The notes: generated by a model from the letters alone, not told the origin. DNA of 64,000 nucleotides from Hamadaea sp. (GCF_013362815.1 NZ_JABFVK010000025.1:1-64000), one strand, 5' to 3'. Shown: positions 42,078-51,390, counted from the first letter of the stretch. A program made the numbers and translations.

Positions 42078-42144
42078 GCGCGTTATCCGGGATAACGCGC
42101 CCTAAAAACGAAGCAAGGCCGCGTTATCCCGGGATAACGCGGCC
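42078..42144 (-). terminator. Two long GCGTTATCC palindromes, likely terminator of the ABC ATPase gene
   Basis: A perfect 28-bp palindrome, GGCCGCGTTATCCC / GGGATAACGCGGCC (42117-42144), is followed on the minus strand by TTGCTTCGTTTTTAGG. A second, GCGCGTTATCC-G-GGATAACGCGC (42078-42100), follows. The first hairpin plus U-tract fits a terminator for the gene ending at 42183; the second shares its core GCGTTATCC. A direct repeat GCGGCCCCGCAGA also lies between here and the gene. Confidence 0.85.
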
Positions 42145-42182
42145 CCGCAGACAAGCAGCGGCCCCGCAGAGGAGCAGGAAGG

Positions 42183-43490
42183 TCAGCGCCGACCGATGTC
42201 GATCCGGTCGCCTCGATCGTCGAAGAAGTGCAGCGCCTCCATCCGCACCGACACGGCCAGCGGATGACCGCTCGTCACCTGCGGATAGGGGGCAAGCCGG
42301 ACGGCCAGCTCGGCCGGGCGGCGGTGGTGGCGGCCGTCGCTCAGGACGCTGGTGCGCTCGGCGACCGCGGTGGTGGAGGCTGGGTCGCGCGGGGCCGACC
42401 GACCGCTGAGCCGGCTGAGGACGTGGCCGAAGCGGCGCAGACCTCGGGTGCCGTTCTCTTCCGCGCCTTCGGCCGGGGCTCCGCCCAGTTCGTCGATGAC
42501 CACGGCGGTCGCGCCGATGTCGACGAAGGCCAGCGACTCGTGGCCGTGGTGTTCGAGGTAGCGGATGCGGCCCTGCAGCACGTCGCCGGGGGTGTCCGGG
42601 GAGACCGGCATGAGGGCCTCAGCGCGTACGCCGACGACGATGCGCTCGCCGTGGTAGTGCGACACGGCCCGGGCGCGGATGTCGTCCCAGCGCAGGTAGA
42701 GCGACTGCTCTCCGAGGTTGAGCTGGACGTAGCGATCCAGGTGGACGTAGACCGACGCCTCCAGGAGGTTCATCCGGGGGCTGCCGAGGAACGCCGCGAC
42801 GTAAAGGGTCGCCGGCTTGCCGTACACCTGGGTCGGGGTGCCGACGTCCTGCAGGACGCCTTTGCGCATGATCGCGACCCGGTCGGCCATGGTCAGCGCC
42901 TCGGCCTGGTCGTGCGTCACGTAGATGGTGCTGACCCCGAGCTCGTGGACGAGCCCGGAGATCTCGGCGCGCAGTTCGGCGCGCAGGCCGCTGTCCAGGT
43001 TGGACAAAGGTTCGTCCATGAGGAACAGACCGGGCCGGCGGACGATCGCGCGGCCCATCGCGACCCGCTGCCGCTGACCACCCGAGAGCTGGCTGGGCTT
43101 CCGTGCCAGCACGTCCCCGATGCCGAGCGCGGCGGCGACGTCGGCGACGCGCTCCGATCGAGGCTGTGGCTCGATTCCGGACAGACGCAGCGGGAAGCCG
43201 ATGTTGTCCCCGACCGTCATGTGCGGATAGAGCGCGAAGTCCTGGAATACCATGGCAATCCGCCGGTCGCGCGGCGCGAGCTGGTTCGCCAGTACGCCGT
43301 CGAGCATGATCGCGCCGCTCGTCGGGTCCTCCAGCCCGGCGACCATGCGCAGCACCGTGGACTTGCCACAGCCGGACGGGCCGAGGAGGACCATGAACTC
43401 CCCGTCGGCTACATCCAGGTTCACATTGTCGACCGCGACCGTCCCATCCGGGAAGACCTTGGTCACGTCCTTGAGCGCGACGGTAGTCAC
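42183..43490 (-). CDS. MsiK/MalK-type sugar ABC transporter ATP-binding protein
   Basis: A 435-residue ATPase for carbohydrate uptake systems. Walker A is GPSGCGKST, then Q-loop VFQDFALYPHM, signature LSGGQRQRVAMGRA, Walker B LFLMDEPLSNLD, and the H-loop THDQ. The C-terminal TOBE-like regulatory region (residues 240-435) includes RIVVGVRAEALMPVS, with an insertion between about 340 and 390 that is unusual. I start at the GTG with GGGAGG five bases upstream (M-TTVALKDVTKVF). No permease or binding protein is adjacent, as for the shared ATPase MsiK of Streptomyces. Confidence 0.92.
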   Translation of the reverse strand: MTTVALKDVTKVFPDGTVAVDNVNLDVADGEFMVLLGPSGCGKSTVLRMVAGLEDPTSGAIMLDGVLANQLAPRDRRIAMVFQDFALYPHMTVGDNIGFPLRLSGIEPQPRSERVADVAAALGIGDVLARKPSQLSGGQRQRVAMGRAIVRRPGLFLMDEPLSNLDSGLRAELRAEISGLVHELGVSTIYVTHDQAEALTMADRVAIMRKGVLQDVGTPTQVYGKPATLYVAAFLGSPRMNLLEASVYVHLDRYVQLNLGEQSLYLRWDDIRARAVSHYHGERIVVGVRAEALMPVSPDTPGDVLQGRIRYLEHHGHESLAFVDIGATAVVIDELGGAPAEGAEENGTRGLRRFGHVLSRLSGRSAPRDPASTTAVAERTSVLSDGRHHRRPAELAVRLAPYPQVTSGHPLAVSVRMEALHFFDDRGDRIDIGRR

Positions 43491-43605
43491 CGTCACCTCC
43501 CACACTGTTCCGGCCGCAAGTCTCGTAACTGTGACGAAAACCTCTCGGTCAGTACATCGGGTAAACGTTTGATGTTCAGCCCGTATTCGCGCCGTTACGC
43601 AGCAG

Positions 43606-44601
43606 CTAGATGGAGGGGCCTTGTCGTCGCGCGGCCTTGTACCCCCATCGCAGCGCGGAGTAAACCGGGTACATCCGCCGCGCCAGCAGACCGTATTTGA
43701 TCTGATGGATTCGACCGCCGGGCGGCGTCCAGCCGGGTGGGGCGTACCGGCGTTGGAAGGCCGACAGGCGACGGAAGAATTCCTGACGAAGGCGGCGGTC
43801 GGAGATGCGCGCGTCGTTGCCGAGCACTGCGATGCCCTGCCGCATCGACTGTTCGAACAGGACCGGCCGGAGCGAATGATCGGCTGGCACCGCCGCGAAG
43901 ACCAGCTCCCAGTGGTGGATCATGCCGAGATGGCGCGCGCCGCCGGTCGACGTGATCGCCCCTTCCCGCAGCCGGTAGTAGACGCAGACCTGGTCGAGGA
44001 AGGCGATCTGGCGCGCCGCGAGCACCGCCGGATACGTCCAGGACACGTCCTCGTACAGCCCCGGATGAAAGCGCAGTCCTTCGTCGAGGAGGAACTGGCG
44101 GCGTACGACCCGGTTCCAGGCCACGTGCAGCAGCCCGAGGACCGAGGGCCGCTCGACCGCCGTGAAGACCTCCGGCCCCGGCGAGCGCGCCAACGCTCGG
44201 GCCATCGCGCTGCGCTTGCTCGCCCCGGTGCGCTCGAAGTGCCGCGCGAAGTCCACGATCAGCATGTCCAGCGTCGGCTCCAGGCGCTTGGTCACCGCTT
44301 CGATCGCGCCGTCGGCCAGCCAGTCGTCGCTGTCCACGAACCAGACGAAATCGCCGGTCGCCACGTCCAGGCCCGCGTTTCGGGCCCGGCCCAGGCCAAC
44401 ATTCTCCTTCAGATGTCGTACGCACACCCGACTGTCGCGGGCGGCGTACTCGTCGGCGATGTCACCCGAGCCGTCGGGCGAGCAGTCGTCCACGACGATC
44501 AGCTCGAACTCCTCCGGCGCCGTACGCAGGATCGAGTCGAGGCACTGCCTCAGGTAGGCCTCGACCCGGTAGACGGGCACGACGACGCTCAGCAACGGCA
44601 C
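43606..44601 (-). CDS. Glycosyltransferase family 2
   Basis: A 331-residue GT-A enzyme: LLSVVVPVYRVEAYLRQCLDSIL at the N-terminus, ELIVVDDCSPDGSGDIADEYA, GLGRARNAGLDVATGDFVWFVDSDDWL (the DxD-type metal site is DSDD). The rest is helical and positively charged, as in teichoic-acid or capsule transferases (TarP/TagA-type GT2 with a C-terminal extension). Located 48 bp downstream of the Wzt-like ATPase gene on the same strand, it probably works in the same polysaccharide pathway. Confidence 0.92.
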   Translation of the reverse strand: MPLLSVVVPVYRVEAYLRQCLDSILRTAPEEFELIVVDDCSPDGSGDIADEYAARDSRVCVRHLKENVGLGRARNAGLDVATGDFVWFVDSDDWLADGAIEAVTKRLEPTLDMLIVDFARHFERTGASKRSAMARALARSPGPEVFTAVERPSVLGLLHVAWNRVVRRQFLLDEGLRFHPGLYEDVSWTYPAVLAARQIAFLDQVCVYYRLREGAITSTGGARHLGMIHHWELVFAAVPADHSLRPVLFEQSMRQGIAVLGNDARISDRRLRQEFFRRLSAFQRRYAPPGWTPPGGRIHQIKYGLLARRMYPVYSALRWGYKAARRQGPSI

Positions 44602-44649
44602 GCTGCATCATCGCATGCCAGATGCGACCTTTCGGATGGATCCGACAGA

Positions 44650-45426
44650 TCAGGCAGCGGCTGGCGTGGGAGCCGGAACCGGCTCGCCCTTGTACGCCGC
44701 GAGCGCCTCCTCGACGGTGCCGTCCACCCGCAGCTCACCCTTGTCGAGGAACAGGCCCCGGGTGCAGAAGCCGGTCAGGTCGCCCTCGTTGTGGGAGACG
44801 AGCACCATCGTGCGGCCCTCGGCGAGCAGCCGCCGCATGGTGGCGTAGCACTTGGCCCGGAACTCGGCGTCGCCGACCGCCATGACCTCGTCGACCAGCA
44901 GGATCGGGTGCTGCAACTGGGAGATGATCGAGAAGCCCAGCCGGACCTTCATGCCCGAGGAGTAGTGGCGTACGGGCGAGTCGATCGACTTGGCGACCTG
45001 CTCCCCGGCGAAGTCCACGATCTCGTCGAACTTCGCGGCCACCTGCTGCTTGGTCAGCCCGTGCAGGGAACCCACCAGGTTCAGGTTCTCCCGCCCGGTC
45101 AGGTCGTTGGAGAAGCCGGCCGACAGCTCCAGCAACGGCGCCACCCGTCCGCGTACGCGGATGTTGCCCTCGTCCGGGATGAGCACCCCGGCGATGAGCT
45201 TGAGCAGCGTGCTCTTGCCGGTTCCGTTCTTGCCGATGACCCCGATGGCCTCACCGGGCGTGATGTCGAAGCTCAGGTTGCGCAGCGGCCAGAACTCGCC
45301 GTCCACACCCTTGTGGATGGCGCGCTTGCGGCCGTGGAAGACCAGTTCCCGAACCTGAAGGTTGCGCCGCCGACCTTTGACGAACCGCACGCCGAGGTTG
45401 CGGGCGCTGATGATGGGTTCGCTCAC
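44650..45426 (-). CDS. Polysaccharide export ABC transporter ATP-binding protein (Wzt/TagH type)
   Basis: A 258-residue ATPase. Start at the GTG giving M-SEPIISARNLGVRFVKGRRR. Walker A is GKNGTGKST, the variant signature YSSGMKVRLGFS is characteristic of Wzt/TagH/RfbE, and Walker B is PILLVDEVMAVGDAEF. The N-terminal extension with RNLQVRELVFHGRKRAIHK is typical of actinobacterial versions. No C-terminal carbohydrate-binding domain, so substrate recognition may need the permease or a lipid cap. It begins 4 bp after the permease stop. Confidence 0.94.
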   Translation of the reverse strand: MSEPIISARNLGVRFVKGRRRNLQVRELVFHGRKRAIHKGVDGEFWPLRNLSFDITPGEAIGVIGKNGTGKSTLLKLIAGVLIPDEGNIRVRGRVAPLLELSAGFSNDLTGRENLNLVGSLHGLTKQQVAAKFDEIVDFAGEQVAKSIDSPVRHYSSGMKVRLGFSIISQLQHPILLVDEVMAVGDAEFRAKCYATMRRLLAEGRTMVLVSHNEGDLTGFCTRGLFLDKGELRVDGTVEEALAAYKGEPVPAPTPAAA

Positions 45427-45430
45427 GGGG

Positions 45431-46240
45431 TCACAGCTCCTTGAGAACCGAGGGCTCGAGCTTGTGGAAGGTCCACCAGCCGAAGAGAAGGACGAGCACA
45501 CAACCGACGGCACAGCTGATCAGCAGACCGGCCGACGGCCACTCCTGGGGGAACCAGGCGGAGTGCTGGAGCTGCATGATCCCGACCAGGGGGTTGGCCT
45601 GATAGACCGTCTTCACCCACTCGGGGACGTCCTTGGAGTTGACCACCTTCTCCAGCGGGTAGATCACCGGAGCGGCGTACAACAGGATCCGCTGCGCGAG
45701 CCGGATGAACCGCTCGACGTCGGGCAGCATCACGTTGAGGCCGCTGAGCAGCAACGCGATGCCGGTCAGCAGGATGAACTGCAAGATGATCGCCAGCGGG
45801 ATGGCGACCGCCGTACGCCAGGTCACGTGGCCGTGGAAGATGATGGCCGCCGCGATCAGCACGGGGATGCCGGCGAGGTACTCGGCGAACCGGCCGGTGA
45901 CCCGGCCGAGCGGGAAGATCTCGCGCGGCACCTTGATCGTCGTGATGAGCCGGGCCTGCGCGGTGAGCGCGGTCGTCGACTCCGACAACGCGCTGCTGAA
46001 CCACTGCCAGGCGAAGATGCCGGAGAGGATGAACAGCGGGTAGGAGGCGCCCTCGAAGGTGTTCCGGCTGCCGTAGAGGACCCCGAAGACGAACCAGTAG
46101 ATCAGGCCCATCGAGAGCGGCTCGATCAGCGACCACAGGTAGCCGAGGACCGACTGCTGGTACTTGACGGCCAGGTCGCGCTGCACGAGCACACGCAGCG
46201 TGCTGCGATGGCCCCAGACCCCGGCCACGCTCGTACTCAC
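45431..46240 (-). CDS. Polysaccharide export ABC transporter permease (Wzm/TagG type)
   Basis: A 269-residue ABC-2 permease with six helices. I start at the GTG with GGGAGG upstream, giving M-STSVAGVWGHRSTLRVLVQRDLAVKYQQSVLGYLWSLIEPL, which matches the family start; the frame continues 29 codons further toward the sdaA stop. Hallmarks are the VKYQ-SVLGYLW amphipathic helix and the late helices LLYAAPVIYPLEKV. Together with the ATPase it should export an O-antigen, teichoic acid or arabinogalactan-like polymer. Confidence 0.93.
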   Translation of the reverse strand: MSTSVAGVWGHRSTLRVLVQRDLAVKYQQSVLGYLWSLIEPLSMGLIYWFVFGVLYGSRNTFEGASYPLFILSGIFAWQWFSSALSESTTALTAQARLITTIKVPREIFPLGRVTGRFAEYLAGIPVLIAAAIIFHGHVTWRTAVAIPLAIILQFILLTGIALLLSGLNVMLPDVERFIRLAQRILLYAAPVIYPLEKVVNSKDVPEWVKTVYQANPLVGIMQLQHSAWFPQEWPSAGLLISCAVGCVLVLLFGWWTFHKLEPSVLKEL

Positions 46241-46320
46241 CCAGGACCTCCCGGCGTCGTCATCCTCAAAGACTGTGGGCGCAAGGGTAACAGCGCTCTC
46301 GCCCTCGGACAGACCCACGG

Positions 46321-47688
46321 TCAGCACTCGATGACGTTGACCGCAAGGCCGCCGCGGGCGGTCTCCTTGTACTTGACCTTCATGTCGGCTCCGGTCTCCC
46401 GCATCGTCTTGATCACCTTGTCGAGGCTGACGTAATGGTCCCCGTCACCGCGAAGCGCCAGGCGTACTGCCGTGATCGCCTTCACACTGGCGACGGCGTT
46501 CCGCTCGATGCAGGGGATCTGCACCAGTCCCCCCACAGGATCGCAGGTCAGGCCGAGGTTGTGTTCCATGGCTATTTCGGCGGCGTTTTCCACCTGTTCG
46601 GGCGTACCACCCATCACTTCGGCCAAACCTGCGGCCGCCATCGAACAGGCCGAGCCGACCTCCCCCTGGCAACCGACCTCGGCTCCGGAGATCGAGGCGT
46701 TCTCCTTGAACAGGACGCCGACCGCGCCCGCGGTCAGCAGGAACCGGATGATGCCGTCGTCGTCGGCTGACGGAACGAACCGGGCGTAGTAGTGCAGAAC
46801 TGCCGGGACGATACCCGCTGCGCCGTTCGTCGGAGCCGTCACGACGCGGCCGCCCCCGGCGTTCTCCTCGTTCACGGCCAGCGCGAACAGCGTCACCCAG
46901 TCCATGACGCGCAACGGGTCGGTCATCCCCAGCCGGCCGACTTCCGACTGGAGTTGACGACGGAGTTCGGCGGCGCGACGGCGTACCTTGAGGCCGCCGG
47001 GCAGCGTGCCCTCCCGGGTGCAGCCCGCCTCGACGCAGTCGGCCATGACCTGCCAGATGTGCAGCAGACCCGCCCGGACGTCGGCCTCCGAGCGCCAGGA
47101 CAGTTCGTTGGCCAGCATCACGTCGCTGATCCGCAGCCCGGTCTCCCGCGTATGCGCCAGGAGCTCCGCGCCGGTGCTGAACGGATAGCGCACCGGGGTG
47201 TCGTCCGGCTTGATCCGATCCGCTCCGGCCGCCGCCTCGTCGACGACGAATCCGCCGCCCACGGAGTAATAGGTCCGGGAGCGCAGCACCGTGCCGGCGG
47301 CGTCCCGGGCGGCGAAGGTCATGCCGTTGGGGTGATAAGGCAACGCCCGCCGCCGGTGCAAGGTCAACTCGATGGCGGCGTCGTGTACGCCCAGCAGAGC
47401 TACTTGCCCGGCCGCCCGCATCGCGGCGGCGCGCTCGTCGGCGGTCTGGGTGTCGACGGTTTCGGGGTCCTCCCCGGCCAGCCCGAGGAGCACCGCCTTG
47501 TCACTGCCGTGCCCGTGGCCGGTCGCGCCCAGCGAGCCGAACAACTCGGCCTGGATCGAGGCCACTTCGGCGAGGACGCCGTCGGCCTTCAATCCGCCCA
47601 CGAACGTCCGGGCGGCCCGCATCGGTCCCACCGTATGCGAGCTCGACGGGCCGATACCGACCTTGAACAGGTCGAAAACGCTGATCAC
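46321..47688 (-). CDS. sdaA: L-serine ammonia-lyase (iron-sulfur type, single chain)
   Basis: A 455-residue [4Fe-4S] enzyme converting serine to pyruvate and ammonia. The N-terminal beta domain starts [26 protein letters not shown] with the serine-binding SSSHT. The alpha domain carries the cluster cysteines in [17 protein letters not shown] and [15 protein letters not shown] and ends [12 protein letters not shown]. Length fits the fused alpha-beta form of actinobacteria. GTG start with GGAGGAG upstream. It precedes the exporter genes; whether linked to them is unclear. Confidence 0.96.
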   Translation of the reverse strand: MISVFDLFKVGIGPSSSHTVGPMRAARTFVGGLKADGVLAEVASIQAELFGSLGATGHGHGSDKAVLLGLAGEDPETVDTQTADERAAAMRAAGQVALLGVHDAAIELTLHRRRALPYHPNGMTFAARDAAGTVLRSRTYYSVGGGFVVDEAAAGADRIKPDDTPVRYPFSTGAELLAHTRETGLRISDVMLANELSWRSEADVRAGLLHIWQVMADCVEAGCTREGTLPGGLKVRRRAAELRRQLQSEVGRLGMTDPLRVMDWVTLFALAVNEENAGGGRVVTAPTNGAAGIVPAVLHYYARFVPSADDDGIIRFLLTAGAVGVLFKENASISGAEVGCQGEVGSACSMAAAGLAEVMGGTPEQVENAAEIAMEHNLGLTCDPVGGLVQIPCIERNAVASVKAITAVRLALRGDGDHYVSLDKVIKTMRETGADMKVKYKETARGGLAVNVIEC

Positions 47689-47824
47689 AACACTCCTCCG
47701 GGCCGAGACCGCACCTCGTCGTGCTCGTTCCCGGCAGGCCCCCAGCCTACTGTGCCCGGCTGGGGGCAGCCGTCCGCGTTCGGCTGGTCACCGCGTTCGA
47801 GTGCGCGCCGTCACGCCGGTCGGG

Positions 47825-48565
47825 TCAGGCGTTCGAGAAGTCGACCGTGGCGGTGTAGCCCAGCGACCTCATCATCCCGACCAACATGGCCCGAGTGTTG
47901 TTCTCCGCTCGCTTCTTCAGTTCGCTCGCGGTGGCCGCCTCGCCCAGCTTCTGCTCGGCCAGGACCATGACCTCCTGCTTGCGATTGGGGTCCCCGGCGA
48001 AGAAGTCGCCGACCCGGTTGAACAGGCCGCGCTCCTCGGCGAAGGCGTAGCTGCGTTCGAGATCGAGGTGAGGCTGCTCCAGCTGCGGCGACGGCAGTGT
48101 GATCTGCACCGTCTTCTTCGCGTCGTCCTGCACGATCGCCTTGTCCGTCAGCGTCCCGAACTCGACGTACGCCTGGACGGTCCCATACGCGACGTAGAGA
48201 ACCCGGTCGTTGACCAGGAAGTCCGGAATGTACTTCCGATCCTTCTTCAGATCGATGACGACCTGGAACTCCCCCTCGGCGGCGACGAACCGGCTGAGGT
48301 CCTTGATCGAGATGAGCAGCGGCGGTTGCTGCTTGACCACGGTCTGCTTGGCGAACGGGTTGTGGAACTCGGGCAGGATTCCGGTGAGGTTGATCCCGAG
48401 CACGGCGACGGCGCCGAGCCCGACGATCATGAAGAACCAGAAGACCTTGCGGCCGAAGCCGGACGAGCGCGGTTCGAGGATGTACGCCGGGCCGGGGGAT
48501 CCGGGCAGCACCTCGGTGTCCGGCTCGGCCTGATGGGTGATCCCACGGGTCGGGTCGTCGCTCAT
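47825..48565 (-). CDS. DUF4230 family membrane-anchored protein
   Basis: A 246-residue protein. Residues 1-45 are cytosolic, followed by one transmembrane helix (VFWFFMIVGLGAVAVLGINLTGIL). The extracytoplasmic domain has the DUF4230 pattern: QQPPLLISIKDLSRFVAAEGEFQVVIDLKKDRKYIPDFLV, VAYGTVQAYVEFGTL, then a helical segment NRKQEVMVLAEQKLGEAATASELKKRAENNTRAML. ATG with GGAGGAGACG upstream. Function unknown; single-gene unit diverging from the CDP-alcohol transferases. Confidence 0.85.
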   Translation of the reverse strand: MSDDPTRGITHQAEPDTEVLPGSPGPAYILEPRSSGFGRKVFWFFMIVGLGAVAVLGINLTGILPEFHNPFAKQTVVKQQPPLLISIKDLSRFVAAEGEFQVVIDLKKDRKYIPDFLVNDRVLYVAYGTVQAYVEFGTLTDKAIVQDDAKKTVQITLPSPQLEQPHLDLERSYAFAEERGLFNRVGDFFAGDPNRKQEVMVLAEQKLGEAATASELKKRAENNTRAMLVGMMRSLGYTATVDFSNA

Positions 48566-48802
48566 CTCGCGTCTCCTCCCAGACCGGTTCTACTGCCGGG
48601 CTGACGGTGTTGTCCTAAACGGTAAGGCCCGCGTACGACAGCCGAAACCCCTTGATCCGCGCGGGCCGGGCGGGGGACGGCCGGACCGGGTCGGACGGGC
48701 ACGAGGTGCCCGAAATGACACGGCGCTAAACAGCTGGTCACCGGGCGTAGCCGTCGATGGACGGCCAACCGGGCGTTAACGGAAGAACAACGATGGGTGC
48801 GC

Positions 48803-48808
48803 TAGCCT
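48803..48808 (+). promoter_or_regulatory. -10-like TAGCCT for the phosphatidyltransferase pair
   Basis: Eight bases upstream of the ATG at 48817, with no recognisable ribosome site between, implying a leaderless transcript. Confidence 0.45.
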
Positions 48809-48816
48809 CTAGCACC

Positions 48817-49758
48817 ATGCTCACCGTCGCCGAAGTCAAGGCCCGTACCTGCAAGGAACGGGACTCCTGGTGGACCGTTCTGCTGGTCGATCCGATCGCG
48901 GTCCGGCTCACCCGGCTGGTGTCCGGTGTCCGCTGGATCACCCCGAACCGGATCACCTTGACGGCGTTCGCCATCGGCCTGATCGCGGCGGCCTGCTTCA
49001 CCCGGGCGACGGCGGGCTGGCTGGCAGTCGGCGCGGTGCTCTACTACGTGGGCTTCCTGCTCGACTGCATCGACGGCAAGATCGCCCGGCTCAACGGCAC
49101 CGGCTCGATCTTCGGCATGTGGCTCGACTACATCCTCGACCACGTCCGCATCATCACCTGCGTCACGGCGCTCTTCGGCGGCCAGTACGCGGCCACGAAG
49201 AACGTGGCGTACCTGATCGCCGGGGCGGGCGCGCTCGTCCTCGAACTCTTCCACTACGTGAACTCGCAGGAGATCTTCCAGATCAACACCGAGATGCGTA
49301 CGCGGCTGGAAGCCCGCCGGGCCGAGGCGGGGCTGGCGTCGGCGGTGGACGCGGCCGAGGCGGGCAAGCGCCCCGGCAACCGGTCGATCATGCAGCTCAC
49401 CGGCAACGACCAGGGCCTGTTCGGCCGCGTACGCGGTTGGCTGAGGCGCAGCCGGATCCGCCCGCACCTCGTCGGCGGCATCGAATTCCAGATGTCCCTG
49501 CTGATCGTGGCCCCCCTGGCCGGTGCGATCTTCGGCGGCGGCGCGATCATCGGGGTCACCGTCGGGGCGGCCGCCCTGATGATCCTCTTCGAGCTGGCCG
49601 TGATCTTCATGGTCTACCGGGCCGCCCGGTCCGTGACCAGTCAGATCGCCGCGATTCGCGTACCTGGGCAACAGTCCGATGCGCTAGCGTTTACCGGCGG
49701 TTTCCCCCCAGTTCAACCACGCGCGAGCGAAGACGAAGCAGGCAGGGCCCGAACATGA
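48817..49758 (+). CDS. CDP-alcohol phosphatidyltransferase, first of a tandem pair
   Basis: A 313-residue membrane enzyme that transfers a phospho-alcohol from CDP. The signature D-x2-D-G-x2-A-R-x8-G-x3-D-x3-D is intact at DCIDGKIARLNGTGSIFGMWLDYILD. N-terminal RDSWWTVLLVDPIAVRLTRLV and late RSRIRPHLVGGIEFQM are shared with the next gene. About six helices. Start chosen at MLTVAEVKART, next to a -10. The ATGA overlap couples it to the second copy. Product unknown; perhaps a sugar- or inositol-containing phospholipid. Confidence 0.9.
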   Translation: MLTVAEVKARTCKERDSWWTVLLVDPIAVRLTRLVSGVRWITPNRITLTAFAIGLIAAACFTRATAGWLAVGAVLYYVGFLLDCIDGKIARLNGTGSIFGMWLDYILDHVRIITCVTALFGGQYAATKNVAYLIAGAGALVLELFHYVNSQEIFQINTEMRTRLEARRAEAGLASAVDAAEAGKRPGNRSIMQLTGNDQGLFGRVRGWLRRSRIRPHLVGGIEFQMSLLIVAPLAGAIFGGGAIIGVTVGAAALMILFELAVIFMVYRAARSVTSQIAAIRVPGQQSDALAFTGGFPPVQPRASEDEAGRART

Positions 49759-50624
49759 CGCTGTTCCCGTTGGCCGAGGTCAAGGAGCGCACCTACAAGG
49801 ACCGGGACTCGTGGTGGACCGTCCTGCTGGTCGACCCGATCGCGGCCCGCATCACCCGCCGCGTCGCGACCGTACGCGCGCTGACCCCCAATCGCATCAC
49901 GCTGATCGCCTTCGCGATCGGTCTCGCCGCCGCGGCCTGCTTCGCCACGGCCGACCCGCTGTGGCTGGTCCTGGGCGCGTTCTTCTATCACCTGAGCTTC
50001 ACCTTCGACTGCGTCGACGGCAAGGTCGCCCGGCTGACCGGCACCGGCTCGATCTTCGGCGCGTGGCTGGACTACATCCTCGACCGCATCCGCATCGTCG
50101 CCTGCACCGCCGCGCTCATGGGCGGCCAGTACGCCGCCACACACAATGCCGCGTACCTGGTTCTGGCGACCGTGGTGATCTTCCTGGACATGTTCCGCTA
50201 CCTCAACGCACTGGAAGTCGCCAAGGTCCACCGCGAGGTCAGCAGCCAGGTCGAGGGCAGCGGTGTGCCGGTGAACGCGTCCGGCGCGGTCCGGATGACC
50301 GCCCTCGCCGGGAACGGCAAGCGCAGCCTGTTCTCCCGGGCCCGCCGCCTGTTGCAGCGCAGCCGCATCCGGCCGCACCTGTTCGGCGGCATCGAATTCC
50401 AGATGGCGGCCTTCATCGTCGCGCCGGCCGTGGGGGCGTTCGCCGCGGGCGCGATCATCTGGGTGATCCTCGGGGCCGCCGCCCTGACGGTCCTCTTCGA
50501 GCTGGCCGTGATCTACATGATCTACCGCGCCACGCAGGTCGCTGACCGGCGCTCCCGAGCCACTGCCGCCACCGTTCCCGGCCAACCGACTGCGGCCGAG
50601 GTGCCTGAGACCGCCTCCCTCTGA
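49755..50624 (+). CDS. CDP-alcohol phosphatidyltransferase, second of a tandem pair
   Basis: A 289-residue paralogue of the preceding protein with the same catalytic signature (DCVDGKVARLTGTGSIFGAWLDYILD) and the same N-terminal MTLFPLAEVKERTYKDRDSWWTVLLVDPIA and C-terminal RSRIRPHLFGGIEFQM blocks. They differ in the loop between them (residues 160-195, EVSSQVEGSGVPVNAS versus RLEARRAEAGLASA). Start ATG overlaps the first gene stop. Tandem duplication followed by divergence, possibly giving a heterodimer, since this family forms dimers. A palindromic element follows. Confidence 0.9.
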   Translation: MTLFPLAEVKERTYKDRDSWWTVLLVDPIAARITRRVATVRALTPNRITLIAFAIGLAAAACFATADPLWLVLGAFFYHLSFTFDCVDGKVARLTGTGSIFGAWLDYILDRIRIVACTAALMGGQYAATHNAAYLVLATVVIFLDMFRYLNALEVAKVHREVSSQVEGSGVPVNASGAVRMTALAGNGKRSLFSRARRLLQRSRIRPHLFGGIEFQMAAFIVAPAVGAFAAGAIIWVILGAAALTVLFELAVIYMIYRATQVADRRSRATAATVPGQPTAAEVPETASL

Positions 50625-50677
50625 CCCGATCCTCCCGCCCTCGCGCTCGCCGTGCACCGCGGGCTCGCCCAGCGCTG

Positions 50678-50730
50678 GATCAGGGTTCCGGGCCGAATCA
50701 TGAAGCAAGATTCGACCGAGATCCCTGATC
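50678..50730. repeat. GATCAGGGTT-class palindrome between convergent genes
   Basis: GATCAGGGTTCCGGGCCGAATCATG-AAG-CAAGATTCGACCGAGATCCCTGATC, 53 bp with several mismatches. It matches 56279-56331 except that the central tip CATGAAGCAAG is the reverse complement of the corresponding tip there. Confidence 0.9.
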
Positions 50731-50758
50731 TGGCGCCAAGCGAAGCGCGAAGCAGCGC

Positions 50759-51373
50759 CTACGGGAAGTGCGGCAGGATCGGCGTACTGAGATCTTTGGC
50801 CAGCGCCGCCGCGCGTACGGCGTCCACAGTGGTCAAATCCGCCAGCTCGCGCAGTGTGACGACGGTCGGCGGCAACATCGACAGCTCGCCCGCGGCGTAC
50901 CCGTCGAGGGCTGTGGCGGCCGTCAGCCACCGATGCTCCTCGGTCTCGCCGTTCACTTGCACCACGTCGGTCTCCGGCCCGACCACGCCGACGAAGAAGT
51001 ACGTGTCGAATCGCCGGGGCTCGAAAACCGGCGTCACCCAGCGGGACCAGGGCAGCAGCTCGGTGGGCTCGACGACGAGCCCGGTCTCCTCGGTGACCTC
51101 CCGCAACGCGGCCCGGGCGGCGATCTGCAGCTCACTGCCGCCGGGTTCGGCGTCGGCCGGATCGGCGCTTCCCCCGGGGAAGACCCAGCGGCCGCCGAAG
51201 ACCATCTTCACGGGACGGCGCATGAGCAACACCGCACCGTCCGGGCGGCGCAACACCGCCGTCGCGGCCAGCCTCGGCACGGCCGGCGTCGCCCCCGAGG
51301 CGGCGAAGCGCTCCGCCTGCTCCCGGAAGTACGCGAGGTCGGCGCCGGGGATGCCGTCGAACGGATTGGTCAT
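50759..51373 (-). CDS. NUDIX hydrolase (NUDT19-like)
   Basis: A 204-residue protein starting MTNPFDGIPGADLAYFREQAER. After AATAVLRRPDGAVLLMRRPVKMVFGGRWVFPGGSAD comes a NUDIX box with a spacer insertion, ending AARAALREVTEETGLV. The insertion and the PRRFDTYFFV strand are typical of the NUDT7/NUDT19 class that acts on coenzyme A derivatives. It is unrelated to the NrtR-type NUDIX at 38391. The gene upstream is a class-IV aminotransferase 17 bp away, same strand. Confidence 0.88.
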   Translation of the reverse strand: MTNPFDGIPGADLAYFREQAERFAASGATPAVPRLAATAVLRRPDGAVLLMRRPVKMVFGGRWVFPGGSADPADAEPGGSELQIAARAALREVTEETGLVVEPTELLPWSRWVTPVFEPRRFDTYFFVGVVGPETDVVQVNGETEEHRWLTAATALDGYAAGELSMLPPTVVTLRELADLTTVDAVRAAALAKDLSTPILPHFP

Positions 51374-51390
51374 CCTGGGAGCGTACGTGG

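Noticed and set aside
42228-43700. Plus-strand 490-codon open frame
   Set aside because: Antisense shadow of the MsiK-like ATPase with no motif support.
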